Below, piece by piece: positions 37,101 through 45,681 of a stretch of DNA of 64,000 nt. Made by a program: the position numbers and the translations under genes. Each line of letters opens with the position of its first letter. Position 1 is the first letter of the stretch. Source of the stretch: Prolixibacteraceae bacterium (GTDB lineage Bacteria; Bacteroidota; Bacteroidia; Bacteroidales; Prolixibacteraceae). The stretch is from contig CP082230.1 of assembly GCA_019856515.1 (NCBI GenBank), forward strand, positions 5,123,289 to 5,187,288. The letters run 5' to 3'. The notes beneath the pieces are model-generated. The model saw nothing but the letters and a program-made list of their open reading frames with translations. It was not told the origin of the DNA and searched no databases.

Positions 37101-38285
37101 TATAGATTTAAAGATGTTCGTACTTTAAACTCGGGGTCTATTTCAATGAGAGCGAATAAATCTTACACTTTCTTTGGTGATTTTGTCGTATGTGTGGGTA
37201 GTAATATACAGGGAACATTGAGTGCTTATCCTGTTCATACTTCAGTCCTACAGAATTTCTTAAGTAATACTGCAGCGCCAACAGTTGTAAATTCAACGAG
37301 TCATAGTGGATTGGCTTTTAGTGAAAGTATTACAACTAAAAGTCCTTTAAAATTAGAGGACACTAAAGGGAATGCATATTATTTTCCTAATGGGGAGCAT
37401 GTTCAAATTCGACGTGAATTACAAAATTCTAGAGATGATCGAAATAAAAAAGATACACATGGGGAGTTTGAACAAGTTTATATTGATCATGGAACACAAC
37501 CTAAAGGTACAGGATATGTATATGTCATCTCTTTAGAAGGAAAAACTCTTAATGACAAAATTGCTGCAAATCCATCAGACTTCTTTAATGTATTAGAGCA
37601 GAGTGGAGATGCACATATTGTATATTCTAAAGAAAGGAACTTATATGGATACAGTTTTTTTAAAGCTGGAATTGTTAAAACGAAGAAAGGTGTTATTGAA
37701 AGTATTGATTCTGATGCTATGGCTATGGTAAAAGAGGATGGTAACTTTGTTGATTTTTCTCTTACACATCTTGATTTAGGACTTCTTGCAAAGAATCGTT
37801 ATTTATCTCAAGTTTGGAGTATCAAAGATGGAGATCGTTGGAATGATCCACAAGAACAATTGGTAAGTGTTAAGTTGCGAGGAGAATGGAATCTTCTCAG
37901 TAACGCTGCAGGAAGAGTTGTTTCGAATGGATATGATGCTAAAACAAACTTTACATCTCTTCAATTTAGATCAATAGATGCTAAATCTCTTGAAATAAGA
38001 CTTGAAAAAGTGGGTATAGCAATGGCTACAGGTGACAGTAATATGAATTCATATAGAATGTACCCTAATCCAACGAATTCGTTATTCCGTATTTCGGGAT
38101 CAAAAAGCACTGCCAAAAATAGAGTGGTTATCTACGATATTCTTGGTGCAGTTGTAAAAGTTGTGAATGATTATGTTCTAAATAATACTATTGATATTTC
38201 ATCATTGTGTAATGGTGTATATACAATAGAAATTTATGATGATATGAATGTTCGATCATCATGTCAAAAGATCGTCAAAATATAA
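34110..38285 (+). CDS. Secreted PL8-like polysaccharide lyase with T9SS sorting domain, 1391 aa
   Basis: The signal peptide is MKNYLLILLLFITGVCSAQ. Residues about 20-285 look like a beta-propeller-type module (repeated IFCVDKGNKKVVVFD-like strands). A fibronectin-III-like segment follows (about 286-370). From about 470 comes the alpha/alpha toroid with NDYTGYHHHGFWANAYNAD (about 719-737), the position of the PL8 His/Tyr catalytic pair. The super-sandwich beta domains carry FAGGVSL and SMRANKSYTFFGDFVVCVGS, as in chondroitin/hyaluronan lyases. The last about 75 residues (YRMYPNPTNSLFRISGS...VKI) are a type A T9SS sorting domain. The protein is therefore exported through the outer membrane and probably anchored at the surface. 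It cleaves an acidic polysaccharide by beta-elimination; chondroitin or hyaluronan are family precedents, but specificity is not proven. Confidence 0.87.
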   Translation: MKNYLLILLLFITGVCSAQNWTTVGSKKISNLRSMARLNDEVIALLGTNQVVKVDYAGGTTTNFIPTSSFSPGVQLTDIFVSTAGEIFCVDKGNKKVVVFDNAGIKQREVNVTVDSPYACILRSDGTLWVGGKGIEVYQAGARINTIDGMTSSSDLLSSIKDFCEINNELYFIDRNRGVFKVDGIAGSKVLDNQNYRNSAMYHKSHQMAPFKNMLMIVAQSSVGLGHGLYEFGIPVNYSAFVEAIGTSKSGVYGVVAMDDYLLISGDDGVKRVDYNDVVAPTLTINSYEVTSSNSIEVDFTCDEDAEVTLDVFQNGVKVNTQKIDYAFSSIHRNVTIAGLTQGETTYVVLKAIDADSNASPDVRSNEKVLDLVVKMNQLTRRDPNTLDYYIESNLAGDLYYVLSDDIDNKAEYKTSAAIVAAHGVVNAGLIKRGGELKTLGFNYLVNKRIYYTVRSATGVTTNMASRKVMAMDDIDEISNKVLYTLTGVGSALSETWVNKHVKYTTDRAKTALAKVGNYQIIPGLDPYVLKLQKGDQDDIDRGHLRGMITEVLFPLSIAYNLNDPTNAYYHNATVRDGIIQLFKYANARSFDDKCYTEFRGGGIYLTLSGYFYSSFLMRDELIKDGFWSEVLATCSHWTSWNLLERIDKDGGIVFSRWNDLDRKKSRNSDLMRSFNRNKLLTVLMTGSQKKTRVSDMQGLVKLINEGCQLSPGWGGMIKNDYTGYHHHGFWANAYNADAVREASEMANYLSGTTYSLGATALDNLANYWLAYTFYSNKYDTANGVTGRFPTNRSSLLNNSISILSISKALPNGSLKEKLQRHFIDLWNSTDYVKDQRARNVKCSIGYSGGVGNWLEANSFISTTKLAPLMYAKGNRTFPYAAFQVHRHNNKTVSVKGFNKYVWDYESNGEQNFYGYHQSHGALEIIGTNDTNINAPSASASGWNSNGYDWSHIPGVTGYKMPLAKLLERNKSFPYARFCFDYFAGGVSLLNEFGMYGYRFKDVRTLNSGSISMRANKSYTFFGDFVVCVGSNIQGTLSAYPVHTSVLQNFLSNTAAPTVVNSTSHSGLAFSESITTKSPLKLEDTKGNAYYFPNGEHVQIRRELQNSRDDRNKKDTHGEFEQVYIDHGTQPKGTGYVYVISLEGKTLNDKIAANPSDFFNVLEQSGDAHIVYSKERNLYGYSFFKAGIVKTKKGVIESIDSDAMAMVKEDGNFVDFSLTHLDLGLLAKNRYLSQVWSIKDGDRWNDPQEQLVSVKLRGEWNLLSNAAGRVVSNGYDAKTNFTSLQFRSIDAKSLEIRLEKVGIAMATGDSNMNSYRMYPNPTNSLFRISGSKSTAKNRVVIYDILGAVVKVVNDYVLNNTIDISSLCNGVYTIEIYDDMNVRSSCQKIVKI

Positions 38286-38305
38286 TAGCTTAATTTTATA
38301 GTGTA

Positions 38306-38338
38306 AAAACCTGTCTGTAGTCATTACAGACAGGTTTT
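38306..38338 (+). terminator. Terminator of the PL8-like lyase gene
   Basis: AAAACCTGTCTGTA (38306-38319) and its exact complement (38325-38338) form a 14-bp stem with a 5-base loop, followed by more T residues. It is 21 bases after the stop. Confidence 0.92.
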
Positions 38339-38432
38339 TTATTTTTGAAGATTAAGTCTTTATAATTATAGACTGCTTTAGGAATATCATTTTAATCTAG
38401 TGGTTGATCAAATTATTGTTGATATACGTTTT

Positions 38433-38996
38433 TGGCTCTTTCCAAAATTCAGTGACCCATCATAAATGCAATACGACATGATTACCCACCAAATTACGAT
38501 AAACAGACAATCTTATACTGAAGTATTAAGTTTTTAGAACCAAGGTTTTAATATTTAATAAAAATAAGATGACTACATATTCTTATGGATTCAGACCTCT
38601 TTTTGTATCACCAAATCCATCGTATGACAATAACATATTCATCGATTTAACATCTTAGATGAATCAAGTATCAACAAAGTGTCCTTAAAGTATCAATAGA
38701 CTACGGAGTAAACACTATCTAAGATATCGTTTTATCTTCTGTAAGTAGATGCATCTTCTTGATTCAAAGTTTCATAAAGATCTTGCAAGGAACGGAGAGG
38801 CCTAGATCTGCATCATAGTCGATTACAATCGGATTCTTGTATTCTTTATTTCCATGTATCTCATTTATCAAAATCCGTAATATGGAGGAATTTGAATGTC
38901 TGATAAAGCAATGGTTTTATTGGGCAACACATTTAAAATCAAGACTCTTGATTAAGACTGAACCCATGTTCTTGTTATAACTAGTACTCTTTTAGT
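38433..38996 (+). mobile_element. Decayed transposon-like sequence, left copy (no intact gene)
   Basis: The sequence from TGGCTCTTTCC at 38433 onward can be aligned over about 500 bases with the reverse complement of 44890-45476. Shared blocks include a perfect 18-base match (AAATTACGATAAACAGAC at 38491-38508) and CTACGGAG with CTATCTAAGAT near 38701-38725. A coding-like stretch at 38864-38940 reads N-M-E-E-F-E-C-L-I-K-Q-W-F-Y-W-A-T-H. The peptide pattern EEF-CL-KQ--YW-TH is conserved between copies and resembles the C-terminal part of ISL3-type transposases. Frames are otherwise broken. The right terminus is not visible, so this copy is truncated; the end given is approximate. Confidence 0.6.
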
Positions 38997-39351
38997 AGAT
39001 TGTAAAATCGAGATCTACTAATATCTCCAAAGTAAATCAATTTGTAATATTGATCTTTATTTGTTCTCTGAGATAGTGTAAAGTGGAGAAAATCTAAAAA
39101 AAATAAACTTATGATATTTTGAGGTGATAAATCTGGTTGTTTTGTGGTTAAGGTATTGTTACCTAGATGTTTCATTGTTTTGTTGAAATGGCTGGTTTGA
39201 CTATATTGATATTTTATTCAACATATTTGAACTATATTTTAGGGGGCGTGAAAGCTATCTGTAGAATAGTGCATAAGTGATTCTATTACTGATTCTATTT
39301 TTGGAGTAGTGTTTTGAAAACGATGATTACTTAATAAATAAAGAATTTTAG
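38997..39351. other. Non-coding region upstream of the GH88 gene
   Basis: About 350 AT-rich bases. CATATTTG near 39220 is one mismatch from the -7 consensus and could serve the GH88 gene. The minus-strand frame 38981-39175 has no recognisable family. Nothing else is supported. Confidence 0.4.
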
Positions 39352-40545
39352 ATGAATAGAGTTTCTAAGTCAATTATGGGAGCTTTGACGCTACTACTAG
39401 TATGGGGGTGTCAAGAACAGAAGGAGGCAAAAGATCAGTGGTTTTATGATGCAATGAAAATATCGGTAGAGCAAGTTAAGTTGGCTGCTAATCATTTTAA
39501 ACCAGGAGAGAACCCTCGTTCTATAGAATCTGATGGTTCAGTTCGATTGGCTGGTCCTAAAGATTGGACATGTGGTTTCTTTCCCGGAACTATATGGTAT
39601 GCATATGAGGCATCACAGGATATTGAATTAAAACAGAAGGCTGCTCAATTTACCGAATCATTAGATGAAGTGAAGAATTATACACACACACATGATCTTG
39701 GTTTTATGTTATATTGTTCATATGGAAATGGTTTTCGTTTGACCCAAAATCCTTCATATAAAGAGGTGATAATGCAAGGGTCTAAATCATTATGTAGTCG
39801 TTTTAACTCTAAAGTAGGAGCGATTCGTTCATGGGATTTTGGTGAGTGGCAATATCCAGTTATTGTTGATAATATGATGAATCTCGAAATGTTGATGTGG
39901 GCGTCTAATAATGGAGGTGATGCAAGTTTTAAGGAGATATCTATTAGCCATGCTAACAAGACAATGGCAAACCATTTTCGTGATGATTATAGCTCATATC
40001 ATGTATTAAGTTACGACACTCTTACTGGAAAGGTAATTAGTAAAGGAACTTATCAAGGATATTCGGATGATTCTGCATGGGCTAGAGGACAAGGTTGGGG
40101 ATTGTACGGTTATACATACATGTATGGTCAGACAAAAGACACTAAATATCTTGAGCAGGCGAGACATATTGCAAAATTTATTATGACACATCCACGTATG
40201 CCTAAAGATAAGGTGGCATATTGGGATTTCGATGCACCGAACATTCCAGAAGCGCCAAGAGATGCCTCAGCTGCGGCTGTTATTGCAACAGCCTTATTAG
40301 ATTTGAGTCAGGTAGTTGATAATGGGGATGAATATTTCAATTATGCGGAAGATATTTTGAAGAGTTTATCTACAGAAAAATATTTGGCAAAACCTGGAAC
40401 GAACAAACTATTTGTGTTGAAGCATAGTGTTGGTGCTTTGCCCAAGGATTCTGAGATTGATGTTCCAATCAATTATGCTGATTATTACTATTTAGAAGCA
40501 ATGATCAAGTATGCTCATTTGAAAAATATGCCACTAAAGAAATAA
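39352..40545 (+). CDS. GH88 unsaturated glucuronyl hydrolase, lipoprotein, 397 aa
   Basis: Removes the 4,5-unsaturated uronic acid from the non-reducing end of oligosaccharides produced by polysaccharide lyases, by hydration of the double bond. The lipobox VWGC (Cys20) predicts a lipid anchor, so it is periplasmic or at the surface. The catalytic residues of the family are recognisable as Asp115 in THTHDLGFM and Asp173 in VIVDNMMNLEML. The (alpha/alpha)6 barrel signature DDSAWARGQGWGLYGYTYMY follows. The length is normal. The following PL12-like lyase and sulfatase genes have the same orientation; a weak terminator lies between this gene and the next. Confidence 0.94.
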   Translation: MNRVSKSIMGALTLLLVWGCQEQKEAKDQWFYDAMKISVEQVKLAANHFKPGENPRSIESDGSVRLAGPKDWTCGFFPGTIWYAYEASQDIELKQKAAQFTESLDEVKNYTHTHDLGFMLYCSYGNGFRLTQNPSYKEVIMQGSKSLCSRFNSKVGAIRSWDFGEWQYPVIVDNMMNLEMLMWASNNGGDASFKEISISHANKTMANHFRDDYSSYHVLSYDTLTGKVISKGTYQGYSDDSAWARGQGWGLYGYTYMYGQTKDTKYLEQARHIAKFIMTHPRMPKDKVAYWDFDAPNIPEAPRDASAAAVIATALLDLSQVVDNGDEYFNYAEDILKSLSTEKYLAKPGTNKLFVLKHSVGALPKDSEIDVPINYADYYYLEAMIKYAHLKNMPLKK

Positions 40546-40555
40546 AAAATATCAT

Positions 40556-40582
40556 AGGCATGTGTAAAAGCATGCCTTTTTA
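40556..40582 (+). terminator. Weak terminator after the GH88 gene
   Basis: AGGCATG (40556-40562) pairs with CATGCCT (40571-40577), followed by five T. The 7-bp stem may allow read-through to the lyase gene 20 bases further on. Confidence 0.6.
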
Positions 40583-40601
40583 ATCTTACAACATAGACCA
40601 C

Positions 40602-42545
40602 ATGAGATATTCAATATTAATGTTACTGTGTTTGTGGTTCTTCTCGGCCCATTCACAAGAGAAAGCAAATGCATTATTATCAAAATTAGATCTATCAAGA
40701 GATGGACTCAGCGAAGTGAAGGTAGCGACTGAAAATGGTGATTATGATGCTGCACTTAGTCTTTTGACGAAGTATTATAAAGAACGGTCGTTTGTTAATC
40801 ACCTTGACTTTGTTGATGGAGAAACTCCTTATGCTTTTTCTTCTAGTGATAGCATGAAAGCATTTAATGGAATGAAACACAAGTTTTTTGTTCATTATGG
40901 CTATGGATGTCTTGATTATGGGGATACAATTAATTGGAAACACTGGCCAGTTAAAGACAATGAAATACGTTGGCAGGTGAACAGAATGTATTGGTGGATT
41001 CCAATGGCTAAACTCTATCATTCAACAAAAGATGAGAAGATCGTAGATGAGTGGATATATCAATATCGTGATTGGATAAAAGATAATCCATTAGGAGTTG
41101 ATTCTGATATAGATAGATACTCTTGGCGACCATTGGAGGTGGCACGAAGAGTTCAGGATGGTACAAATCTTTTTGAGTATTATAAAAGTTCTGATAGATT
41201 TGATGCATCTTTTCTATTAGACTATTTGTCTCTGTATTATAAGCAAGCAAATCATGTACGCCAAAATTATTCTGAACAAGGAAATCATCTTCTATTTGAA
41301 GCACAGCGTATGATTTATGCTGGATGTTATTTTCCAGAATTTAAAGATTCGGAGAAGTGGAGACAGGAAGGGATTTCAATTCTAGCAAAGGAGTTAAAAA
41401 AACAAATTTTTGAAGATGGATTCCAATATGAATTATCTCCAAATTACCATGTGGCTACAATTGAGATTTTTCGTAAAGCTTTACGAATGGCAGAACTTAG
41501 TGGTTTGGCTTCAGAGTTTCCGAAGGAGTATAAACCAACTATTGAAAAGATGATCATGTCGACCATAAAGATTGGAATGACTGATCTTACCTATCCGATG
41601 TTTGGTGATGCAAAGCGAGAGAATGAAAAATCAATGCGTAAGAAATACAAGAGATGGCAACACATGTTCCCTAATAACCCTGTGATCGCATATTTTGCTA
41701 CTAGAGGGAAAGAGGGAGTAGAGCCAGAATTTAGATCTACTTTAATGAAGAATTGTGGATTCTTTTCAATGCGTAGTGGTTGGGATAAGGATGATATTGC
41801 ATTGGTTATGAAAGCAGGTCCTTCGGGCCATTTTCATTGTCAACCAGATAATGGGACTTTTTCGTTAATGTACAAAAATGTTTTACTAATGCCGGATGCT
41901 GGATGTTATGTTTATAGTGGTGGACCGAAAGTTCAGGCAAAAAGAGAGTCATACCGAAGAACTGATGTGCATCAGACTTTAACCGTAGATAATAAGAATA
42001 TTTCATTAGGAGCATTTAACAAGAAAATAGATAAAGGAATTAATTACGAAGTGATTTCGTTTGATAACCATAGTTATTCCAACGGATTGCATCATCGTGA
42101 GATATATTTTGTTGACAACAAATTCTTTTTGGTGTATGATAAACTGACTGGAAATATTACAGGAGAAACGAGGGTTCGTTTTCAAGTGAAAGAGGGCGAA
42201 TCAACAGTTGATGCAACAAAGAGATTGTTGAATACTCATTATGATAGAGATATTAATGTAATGGTGCAGGATGTTACCCCAACTAAAGATTTACATGTTG
42301 TAGAAGAAGATTTAACTGTGTCATACTCTTATCGATCTGAAGTTGATCGCAAAGGAATTGCATTTTTACAGTCCAAGCAAGATGCCGATCAAGTGGAATT
42401 CTATACGATAGTTTATCCATATGAAGGGAAAGATCACCCTGATGTGGAGGTGAAAGTCTCAGAGGGTAAGTTTAAAATTAGAACAAAAGATGTAAATCCG
42501 AACCACCGTTCAAAAGGGAAATATCAGATCTTAAGATTAAAATAA
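40602..42545 (+). CDS. Heparinase II/III-like lyase (PL12-type), 647 aa
   Basis: The signal peptide MRYSILMLLCLWFFSAHS directs it to the periplasm. The N-terminal alpha/alpha toroid carries the heparinase II/III N-terminal domain (RWQVNRMYWWIPMAKLYH and YSWRPLEVARRV). Asn228 lies in SEQGNHLLFEAQ, Tyr282/His283 in YELSPNYHVATIE, and His410 and His412 in GPSGHFHCQPDNGTF. These match the positions of the Asn, Tyr and His of PL12 heparinase III. The C-terminal beta-sandwich (about 390-647) is complete. Likely role: endo-cleavage of heparan-sulfate-like chains by beta-elimination, feeding the GH88 enzyme. It could also act on another acidic glycan, since heparinase II/III folds also occur in alginate lyases. 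Confidence 0.88.
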   Translation: MRYSILMLLCLWFFSAHSQEKANALLSKLDLSRDGLSEVKVATENGDYDAALSLLTKYYKERSFVNHLDFVDGETPYAFSSSDSMKAFNGMKHKFFVHYGYGCLDYGDTINWKHWPVKDNEIRWQVNRMYWWIPMAKLYHSTKDEKIVDEWIYQYRDWIKDNPLGVDSDIDRYSWRPLEVARRVQDGTNLFEYYKSSDRFDASFLLDYLSLYYKQANHVRQNYSEQGNHLLFEAQRMIYAGCYFPEFKDSEKWRQEGISILAKELKKQIFEDGFQYELSPNYHVATIEIFRKALRMAELSGLASEFPKEYKPTIEKMIMSTIKIGMTDLTYPMFGDAKRENEKSMRKKYKRWQHMFPNNPVIAYFATRGKEGVEPEFRSTLMKNCGFFSMRSGWDKDDIALVMKAGPSGHFHCQPDNGTFSLMYKNVLLMPDAGCYVYSGGPKVQAKRESYRRTDVHQTLTVDNKNISLGAFNKKIDKGINYEVISFDNHSYSNGLHHREIYFVDNKFFLVYDKLTGNITGETRVRFQVKEGESTVDATKRLLNTHYDRDINVMVQDVTPTKDLHVVEEDLTVSYSYRSEVDRKGIAFLQSKQDADQVEFYTIVYPYEGKDHPDVEVKVSEGKFKIRTKDVNPNHRSKGKYQILRLK

Positions 42546-42646
42546 TTCGTCATATTTCTTTTAAAATCATTTGTCTAGATTTTTATTTAAAGGGTTTAGG
42601 TAAATCGTTTTATGAATGATCTTTTACACAAAAAACACAATTCAAA

Positions 42647-44323
42647 ATGTTTAAAATAGAATCATTTACTGCTTTAGCATTATGTAGTTTCATTTTCGGA
42701 GCTTGTAATGTGAAGCCTAAAAAAGAGGGACATCACCGAGAGGAGATAAGGAAACCAAATATTTTGTTCATCATGACTGATGACCATACAACACAAGCAA
42801 TGAGTTGTTATGGGAGTAAGTTAGTTGAAACGCCATCTTTAGATCGAATAGCGAATGAGGGAATGCGATTCAATAACTGTTATGTGACCAATGCAATTTG
42901 TGCACCTTCTCGTGCAGTAATTCTAACAGGTAAGTTTAGTCATGTAAATGGAGTAAAAGATAATGCAGATGTATTTGATGGTAATCAAATGACTTATCCA
43001 AAGTTGTTGAAACGTAATGGTTATCAAACAGCAATGATTGGTAAATGGCATTTGGGGTCAACCCCAAGAGGGTTTGATTATTACAGTGTACTTCCTGGTC
43101 AAGGTGATTATTATCAACCTGAATTTATTGAAAATGGGGCAAAGGTTAAAGAACAAGGTTATGTGACAGATATTATAACCGATAAGGCGATAAATTGGTT
43201 AGATGAAAGAGATAAGTCTAAACCATTCGCTATGATATATCAGCATAAAGCACCTCATCGGAACTGGTTGGCTGCACCTCGGCATATGGGAATGTATGAA
43301 GATCATATTTTTCCTGAGCCAGAGACACTGATGGATAATTATGATCAACGTGGAGCGGCTGCACATGAACAAGAAATGGAGATCAAGAATCATATGTGGG
43401 ATGCATGGGACTTTAAAATCGCAACGCGTGAAGAGCTTGAAGAGTTTGGTCGTACACACGATTTAAAGACAATTAAAGATGCGAAACAACATGATGTGGA
43501 TGGTGCTAATAAAAGAAACCAAGATTTGGAAAAACTGTATCGTGTTTATAGTCGATTAACTCCAGATCAAAAAGATGTTTGGGAGAAAGCCTATGCCAAG
43601 CGTATTAAACAATTCAGAAATACTCAATGGGATTCGATTTCATTACTCAAATATAAGTATCAATTATATATGAGAGATTATCTTTCAACTTTAGCATCAT
43701 TGGATGAGAATGTTGGTAGAATGTTAGATTACCTTGAAGAGAAAGGAGAGTTGGATAATACAATTGTAGTTTATACTTCTGATCAAGGCTTTTTCCTTGG
43801 TGAACATGGTTGGTTTGATAAGAGAATGATGTATGAACAGTGTTATCGCATGCCTCTATTAATACGTTATCCCAAAGCAATTAAGCCTCATTCTGTTTCA
43901 AATGCACTAACGATGAACGTAGATTTTGCTCCAACATTTTTGGATTATGCAGGAATCGTTGTTCCTGAAGAGATGCAAGGGAAGTCGATGCGTCCTGTTT
44001 TTGAACAACAAAAAGGTGTGGAGAGTGGCTTTAGAGATGCTACTTTTTATCACTATTATGAGTACCCATCTTGGCATTCTGTAAAACGCCATTATGGTAT
44101 ACGAACTCAAAGGTATAAATTGATCCATTTTTATAATGATGTTAACCAGTGGGAACTGTATGATTTAGAGAAAGATCCGAATGAGTTGAAAAGCGTCTAT
44201 GATTCAAAAGAGTATAAAGAGGTTGTAATGAACCTGAAAAGAATACTTAAAGAGAAGAAAGAACAATATAATGATCCTGGTGCTGAAAATGAGGTGTTTA
44301 ATAGAGATGAGATAAGACATTAA
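42647..44323 (+). CDS. Formylglycine sulfatase (S1 family, S1_11-like), lipoprotein, 558 aa
   Basis: Hydrolyses sulfate esters from sugars. The C-x-P-S-R motif is AICAPSRAVILTG, with Cys85 the residue converted to formylglycine by a maturase encoded elsewhere. Metal-binding Asp45-Asp46 lie in FIMTDDHTTQ; others are in YTSDQGFFLGEHGWFDKRMM. The lipobox FGAC (Cys20) predicts a lipid anchor. The words YVTDIITDKAINWLDERD and YQHKAPHRNWLA are those of the S1_11 group, which includes the Bacteroides N-acetylglucosamine-6-sulfatase encoded beside PL12 and GH88 genes. It is the last gene of the cluster, with a terminator 190 bases further on. Confidence 0.9.
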   Translation: MFKIESFTALALCSFIFGACNVKPKKEGHHREEIRKPNILFIMTDDHTTQAMSCYGSKLVETPSLDRIANEGMRFNNCYVTNAICAPSRAVILTGKFSHVNGVKDNADVFDGNQMTYPKLLKRNGYQTAMIGKWHLGSTPRGFDYYSVLPGQGDYYQPEFIENGAKVKEQGYVTDIITDKAINWLDERDKSKPFAMIYQHKAPHRNWLAAPRHMGMYEDHIFPEPETLMDNYDQRGAAAHEQEMEIKNHMWDAWDFKIATREELEEFGRTHDLKTIKDAKQHDVDGANKRNQDLEKLYRVYSRLTPDQKDVWEKAYAKRIKQFRNTQWDSISLLKYKYQLYMRDYLSTLASLDENVGRMLDYLEEKGELDNTIVVYTSDQGFFLGEHGWFDKRMMYEQCYRMPLLIRYPKAIKPHSVSNALTMNVDFAPTFLDYAGIVVPEEMQGKSMRPVFEQQKGVESGFRDATFYHYYEYPSWHSVKRHYGIRTQRYKLIHFYNDVNQWELYDLEKDPNELKSVYDSKEYKEVVMNLKRILKEKKEQYNDPGAENEVFNRDEIRH

Positions 44324-44511
44324 AATTATCGAGTTCTTAAGATAGTTGATTCTAAGTGAGGTGGCTTTTTGTATGAATTATATTTTATTTTATGAGGTTT
44401 TGTTTAGATTCAGTATGTAGATACATATTCGTCACTTCTACTTAGGATTACATGAATGGTTAAGTTTTTATTTAATAGAGTTTAATCCAAACAAATTTAC
44501 ACAAAAGCAAG

Positions 44512-44543
44512 AAGGGGAGGTTTATTCGTAGACCTCCTCTTTT
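44512..44543 (+). terminator. Terminator of the degradation cluster
   Basis: AAGGGGAGGT (44512-44521) pairs over 10 bp with ACCTCCTCTT (44532-44541), including one G-U pair, with T residues following. It abuts the left end (44544) of the decayed element. Confidence 0.7.
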
Positions 44544-45476
44544 GGGCTCTTTCTGAAACTTGGTGTGTGACTATCTTAAATAGAACAATGTTCATATACC
44601 ATTATCACATCCGACAACATCAATTTCACTTTACTCTGACCAACAAGCTACTATCACCTGCTTTTCCCCTGAGATGGCTCGAAGTTCATTCCAAGTTCAC
44701 TCGAAGTTCATTCATCGATTTCCCATTTTGGGTGAGGTAATTTCGAATATACTTGGAATGATACCCAAGAAAAAGCAGGTGATAGTAGCATGTTAGTCGG
44801 GTGATTGCGGCTTTAAGGGTTCTTTATGAATCTCTATTTATCTAAATCGTCTTAATTTCGCAGGTTGTATCCTTTATGATAATATTTCAATGATTCGTGA
44901 TTTTCTTCCATCTTGAATGTGTTGTCCAATAATCGCACTGCTTTAATAGGCATCTAAACTCTTCTATGTTACTAGTTTTGGTGAAGGCGATATGTCGCAT
45001 TGAGAATACAGGAGTGTGATTGCAATCGATTCTGTTTCCGAGCTGGAGCTGCGCGTTCCTAAGAGGATGCATAAAGACCATGAATTACCACATTAAGGTC
45101 GTTCACGGTTCTTATGATAACTTGGATTGGAAAAGTGCTTCTACTTTAGGAAATAACCGACATCTTAGATAGGGTTTTCTCCGTAGTTTATTGATACTTC
45201 AAGGATACTTCATTGATAGTTGCTTCATCAAAAATGTTAAATAGATGAATATTCTATTGTCATACTATAGGTTTGGTGATGCAAAAGAGTTAACAATCCA
45301 TAACGATGTGTGTTTTTGATGTTTTTGATGAGAATATTATAGTACTGTGTTCAAAAAGCTTAAACCTACAATAAACGATGGTCTGTTTATCGTAATTTAA
45401 TTGGTGAATATAGCGTTGTATTGATGATTTAGTTGCAACGCCATATGGGTTATCCACCAAATCTCGGAAATAGCCC
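44544..45476 (-). mobile_element. Decayed transposon-like element, right copy, 933 bp with terminal inverted repeats
   Basis: The left end is GGGCTCTTTCTGAAACTTGG (44544) and the right end, read inward on the other strand from 45476, is GGGCTATTTCCGAGATTTGG; 16 of 20 positions agree. The inside aligns in inverted orientation with 38433-38945. The minus-strand remnant around 44910-45050 reads N-I-E-E-F-R-C-L-L-K-Q-C-D-Y-W-T-T-H, the same peptide pattern as in the left copy. Comparison with ISL3-type transposases is from memory and tentative. No full-length frame exists, so the element is dead or was never autonomous. A 161-base hairpin unit lies within it. Confidence 0.65.
44638..44798. repeat. 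161-base nested inverted-repeat unit inside the decayed element
   Basis: The outer arms are 44638-44665 and 44771-44798 (28 bases, 26 paired; core GCTACTATCACCTGCTTTT). The inner arms are TCATTCCAAGT (44686-44696) and ACTTGGAATGA (44751-44761). A direct repeat CTCGAAGTTCATTC occurs twice between 44678 and 44713. The whole unit can fold into one long stem. It resembles a small palindromic or MITE-like insertion; no target duplication was identified. Confidence 0.75.
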
Positions 45477-45681
45477 TCTTTTTTTTATTTAATAAAGAAT
45501 TATTGGTCGTTCATGAAGGTTATAGACTCTATGTTGTTTTTATGTAAAACAATAACAGGTGTTTACAATATTTTGCAATCAGTAAATTTGAGGAAATTTG
45601 GTGACTGAGATATGTCAATATGTTAATCACTTATATTTCATTATTTTGAATCTAATTAATAAGTATCACAGCTTATTCACC
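45477..45681. other. Intergenic, nothing recognised
   Basis: A T-run after the decayed element (45477-45490) could act as part of a terminator. The remainder is AT-rich and lacks a coding frame. Confidence 0.4.

Noticed and set aside
34110..44323. Interpretation as an alginate-degradation locus
   Set aside because: GH88 and an S1 sulfatase point to sulfated glycosaminoglycans. No PL6, PL7 or PL17 signature is seen, although heparinase II/III folds alone would not exclude alginate.
44678..44713. Possible CRISPR-like direct repeats
   Set aside because: Only two copies of a 14-base word with a 9-base spacing, within a palindromic unit. There is no array and no cas gene.
44887..45081. 64-codon minus-strand frame
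   Set aside because: It is not an independent gene. It is the surviving fragment of transposase-like sequence in the decayed element.
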